From Paenibacillus sanguinis 2301083 = DSM 16941 (lineage in GTDB: Bacteria; Bacillota; Bacilli; Paenibacillales; Paenibacillaceae): a stretch of DNA of 64,000 nt. Positions 62,580 to 64,000 of the stretch are shown here, piece after piece. Position numbers and translations under genes: made by a program. The notes beneath the pieces were generated by a model. It saw only the letters and a program-made list of their open reading frames with translations, did not search any database and was not told where the DNA came from. The DNA lies in contig NZ_KB895379.1 of the NCBI RefSeq assembly GCF_000374825.1, positions 297,243 to 361,242 on the forward strand, read 5' to 3'. The number at the start of each line of letters is the position of its first letter. Within the stretch, counting starts at the first letter, position 1.

Positions 62580-62612
62580 CTGAGATCACTCCTCTTAAAG
62601 GTTTGATCTCAG
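62580..62612 (-). promoter_or_regulatory. Hairpin enclosing the ribosome binding site of the DUF3892 gene
   Basis: CTGAGATCA (62604-62612 on the minus strand) pairs with TGATCTCAG (62580-62588), 9 bp perfect, loop 15 bases containing AGAGGAG. The stem ends exactly one base before the ATG. It may be an operator or a translation-control element. Confidence 0.6.
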
Positions 62613-62633
62613 TGTGCCCCGAAATTTTACAAA

Positions 62634-63086
62634 CTATGATTTCAGCGATTTTACCATGCGCACATGCGGGATTCCTGCGTCATCAAAGGGCTCGGTCGAG
62701 ATGGTCTGATAACCCAGCTTGGCATAAAATCCCTCCGCCTGACATTGCGCATCCAACACAGACCGGGACAAGCCCAACTCGCGTGCCAATTCCTCCAGGG
62801 CCAGCAGCAGGATCGTTCCCACTCCTTTCGTCCGAAAGGCCTTGTGAACCGCGATACGCTGAAGTTTGGCACTCGTATCCTGGTAATAAATCAGCCTGCC
62901 GGTGGCCGCATATTCCCCGTCCATCTCAATCAATACATGATATACATCCGGTCCCAACTTGTCATACTCGTCTATTTCGAGGTCTGCCGGAACCTGTTGT
63001 TCCTTGACAAACACTTCTTTCCTGATGTCCAGACATCGTTCTAGTTGTTCTTTGGTCTGAACCCGAATAATTGTTGCCGCGCCCAC
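62634..63086 (-). CDS. GNAT-family N-acetyltransferase
   Basis: 150-residue acetyl-CoA-dependent acyltransferase. The GNAT core is visible: YAATGRLIYYQDTSAKLQRI, then the CoA-binding motif A RTKGVGTILLLALEE and the DAQCQAEGFYAKLGYQ segment. The best start is GTG at 63086, 6 bases after GGGAGGAG; the open frame to 63179 has no such site. Substrate unknown. It lies just upstream of the DUF3892 gene on the same strand, 55 bp apart. Confidence 0.85.
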   Translation of the reverse strand: MGAATIIRVQTKEQLERCLDIRKEVFVKEQQVPADLEIDEYDKLGPDVYHVLIEMDGEYAATGRLIYYQDTSAKLQRIAVHKAFRTKGVGTILLLALEELARELGLSRSVLDAQCQAEGFYAKLGYQTISTEPFDDAGIPHVRMVKSLKS

Positions 63087-63256
63087 TACGTTCTCCTCCC
63101 ACCATGATCTGTATATGAATCGACAAACAGAAGCTTCGGTCCTGTAAACTCGACTTTTTAAACACGCATTATTATACAAAAAAAACGTTTTCCTGCATAG
63201 TTGAGCTATGAAATGGGCTATAAAAATAGATTGTTGAAGGATCTGACAAAACGGCT

Positions 63257-63367
63257 ATGGGCATGGGGATTACGATCGCTGCTGCTATATTGATGCGTGT
63301 AGTGTTGATCGCATCCATGTTCTATGTGACGAAGAAAGGCTACTCTCGCAAATGGGACGAGGAATAA
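63257..63367 (+). CDS. Possible tiny membrane protein, 36 aa
   Basis: Short plus-strand frame: MGMGITIAAAILMRVVL, one hydrophobic helix, then a basic/aromatic tail (MFYVTKKGYSRKWDEE). The pattern of a single helix followed by a positive, GYSRKW-containing tail is biologically plausible. The nearest purine-rich site, GAAGGA, is about 16 bases upstream, too far, so the start is unsure. It is convergent with the lipoprotein gene at 63375. Confidence 0.35.
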   Translation: MGMGITIAAAILMRVVLIASMFYVTKKGYSRKWDEE

Positions 63368-63374
63368 CGGCGGA

Positions 63375-63620
63375 TTACTCCAACGAATAAACATTCTCCA
63401 CAATCGTGGGTGAATACACCTCATCCGCTACCGATTTCGAGCCAAAGGGCCAAGGAAACGCCTTGGCCTGACGATTCATCGTCTCCGCATCCGGCTCAAG
63501 GGTACAAGCTGTGGTTAGAGTGAGTGAGGTAATGGCTAGCGTCATCACTATGAATAATAAAAGTTTAGTTCCAAGCCTACCTCTATGCAAGTGCTCTGAT
63601 AATTTTCCAATGGCTTTCAT
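63375..63620 (-). CDS. Small putative lipoprotein, 81 aa
   Basis: Signal-like N-terminus (GTKLLLFIVMTLAITSLTL) with a lipobox LTTAC, cysteine near residue 39, then a short, mostly polar tail ending VENVYSLE. AAAGGATG lies before the ATG. No family assigned. The lipobox is further from the N-terminus than usual, so the true start could be downstream (no other Met fits well). Confidence 0.55.
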   Translation of the reverse strand: MKAIGKLSEHLHRGRLGTKLLLFIVMTLAITSLTLTTACTLEPDAETMNRQAKAFPWPFGSKSVADEVYSPTIVENVYSLE

Positions 63621-63717
63621 TATTGATTCATCCTTTCTCTACTCTGCACTTTATTTATATATTGTTGGCAGTGGTATGCAAGGATATACCGGGACAGACA
63701 CAGGACAGACGCAGAGC

Positions 63718-64000
63718 TGTCAATCGTCTGTGAAAATGTCACCTTAACTGTGCTATGAAAATGTCACTTTATTCGTTGGAGCCTCCTGCTTCACCAGGAG
63801 GTCTCCGAATAGCTGCTATGCTGTGAATACATAGCATCTTGGAATGAGCTTTGTTTTGTGCTATGGTTAGTTATGGTGTTTACCGTGGATCTCCACGGAT
63901 GGTTAGGAGCGGGTTTGCGTGGCTGCGCAGAACTCGCTTTTTTTGTTTCCATAGTGGCTGGTATTGGTTTTTCCGTCCTCTTTAAAGGCAAAGCTTGTCC
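63718..64000 (-). mobile_element. End of an insertion sequence, probably IS21-like (partial)
   Basis: The element end appears to begin TGTCAATCG at 63718. Two direct copies of TGAAAATGTCAC (63731-63742 and 63756-63767), 25 bases apart, are typical of the multi-repeat ends of IS21-family elements. A transposase frame follows and continues past the window end. The family assignment rests on repeat pattern only. Confidence 0.6.
63791..64000 (-). CDS. Transposase, C-terminal fragment (runs off window)
   Basis: Open frame on the minus strand continuing past the window edge. The last ~70 residues end with RKPAPNHPWRSTVNT, resembling the proline-rich HPW tail of IstA/rve-type transposases. A basic, low-complexity tail follows to the stop near 63791, about 73 bases before the presumed element end. 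Catalytic residues are outside the window, so the call depends on this tail and the nearby terminal repeats. Confidence 0.55.
   Translation of the reverse strand, partial: GQALPLKRTEKPIPATMETKKASSAQPRKPAPNHPWRSTVNTITNHSTKQSSFQDAMYSQHSSYSETSW

Noticed and set aside
63907..63943. Hairpin plus T-tract resembling a plus-strand terminator
   Set aside because: It lies inside the transposase frame on the other strand and no plus-strand gene precedes it.
1..64000. CRISPR array, tRNA or rRNA genes
   Set aside because: No regularly spaced repeats, cloverleaf-like or rRNA sequences were seen; the repeated TGAAAATGTCAC boxes near the end are insertion-sequence ends.

Overview
The window is a stretch of a low-to-mid GC Firmicutes chromosome, most likely Paenibacillus or a close relative. 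Evidence: strong AGGAGG-type ribosome binding sites, frequent TTG/GTG starts, a tyrS T-box leader, a CcpA-type regulator, RemA, YlbF/YlbG, YlaN and YtxJ homologues, and a gene order matching the Bacillus subtilis yloA-to-cpgA block. No tRNA, rRNA or CRISPR array is visible.

Region 1 (1-25055) is the conserved block, mostly on the minus strand. Read in transcription order it is rqcH (divergent, plus strand), a Ca2+-type P-ATPase, dapF, a homocysteine methyltransferase/MTHFR fusion, yloC, remA, gmk, rpoZ, coaBC, priA, def, fmt, rsmB, rlmN, prpC, prkC and rsgA (cut by the window start). Several joints are 4-base ATGA overlaps (coaBC/priA, fmt/rsmB, prpC/prkC), so these genes are translationally coupled. 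Compared with B. subtilis there are two insertions: dapF plus the MTHFR fusion between the ATPase and yloC, and a 3.4-kb accessory islet (AraC regulator, SDR oxidoreductase, PadR regulator plus membrane protein) between rsmB and rlmN. rlmN has its own promoter on its side of the islet.

Region 2 (25056-41060) holds a PHP-domain protein, a LysR regulator, ylbG, ylbF, a two-gene helicase operon (XPB-type helicase plus a Helicase_C_3 protein), an M20 amidohydrolase, a YugN-like protein, ftsW, an Asp23 protein, ylaN, an HPr-like protein lacking the phosphorylatable histidine, an M29 aminopeptidase, a lipoprotein and a GAF-GGDEF diguanylate cyclase.

Region 3 (41061-47152) has rpsD with a long structured leader, tyrS with a clear T-box riboswitch, and a class A penicillin-binding protein carrying two C-terminal fibronectin type III domains.

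Region 4 (47153-61320) contains mtnN, ccpA, ytxJ, a zinc-ribbon protein, a PfpI-family protein, ptsI without an adjacent ptsH, a CoA-binding protein, a divergent aroA, aroK, gndA, a truncated DUF1054 gene, an MFS transporter, a speA-like decarboxylase and a histidine-rich DUF1292 protein.

Region 5 (61321-64000) is a run of small proteins (stalk-domain, DUF3892, GNAT, a tiny membrane peptide, a lipoprotein). It ends in the terminal repeats and 3' end of a transposase gene, probably IS21-like, running off the window. Most of the window is housekeeping. The most unusual items are the divergent EPSP synthase, the His-less HPr, the XPB/Helicase_C_3 pair, the three-copy PadR operator, the start-codon-abutting hairpin of the DUF3892 gene and the truncated DUF1054 gene. 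I found no clearly new multi-gene system.
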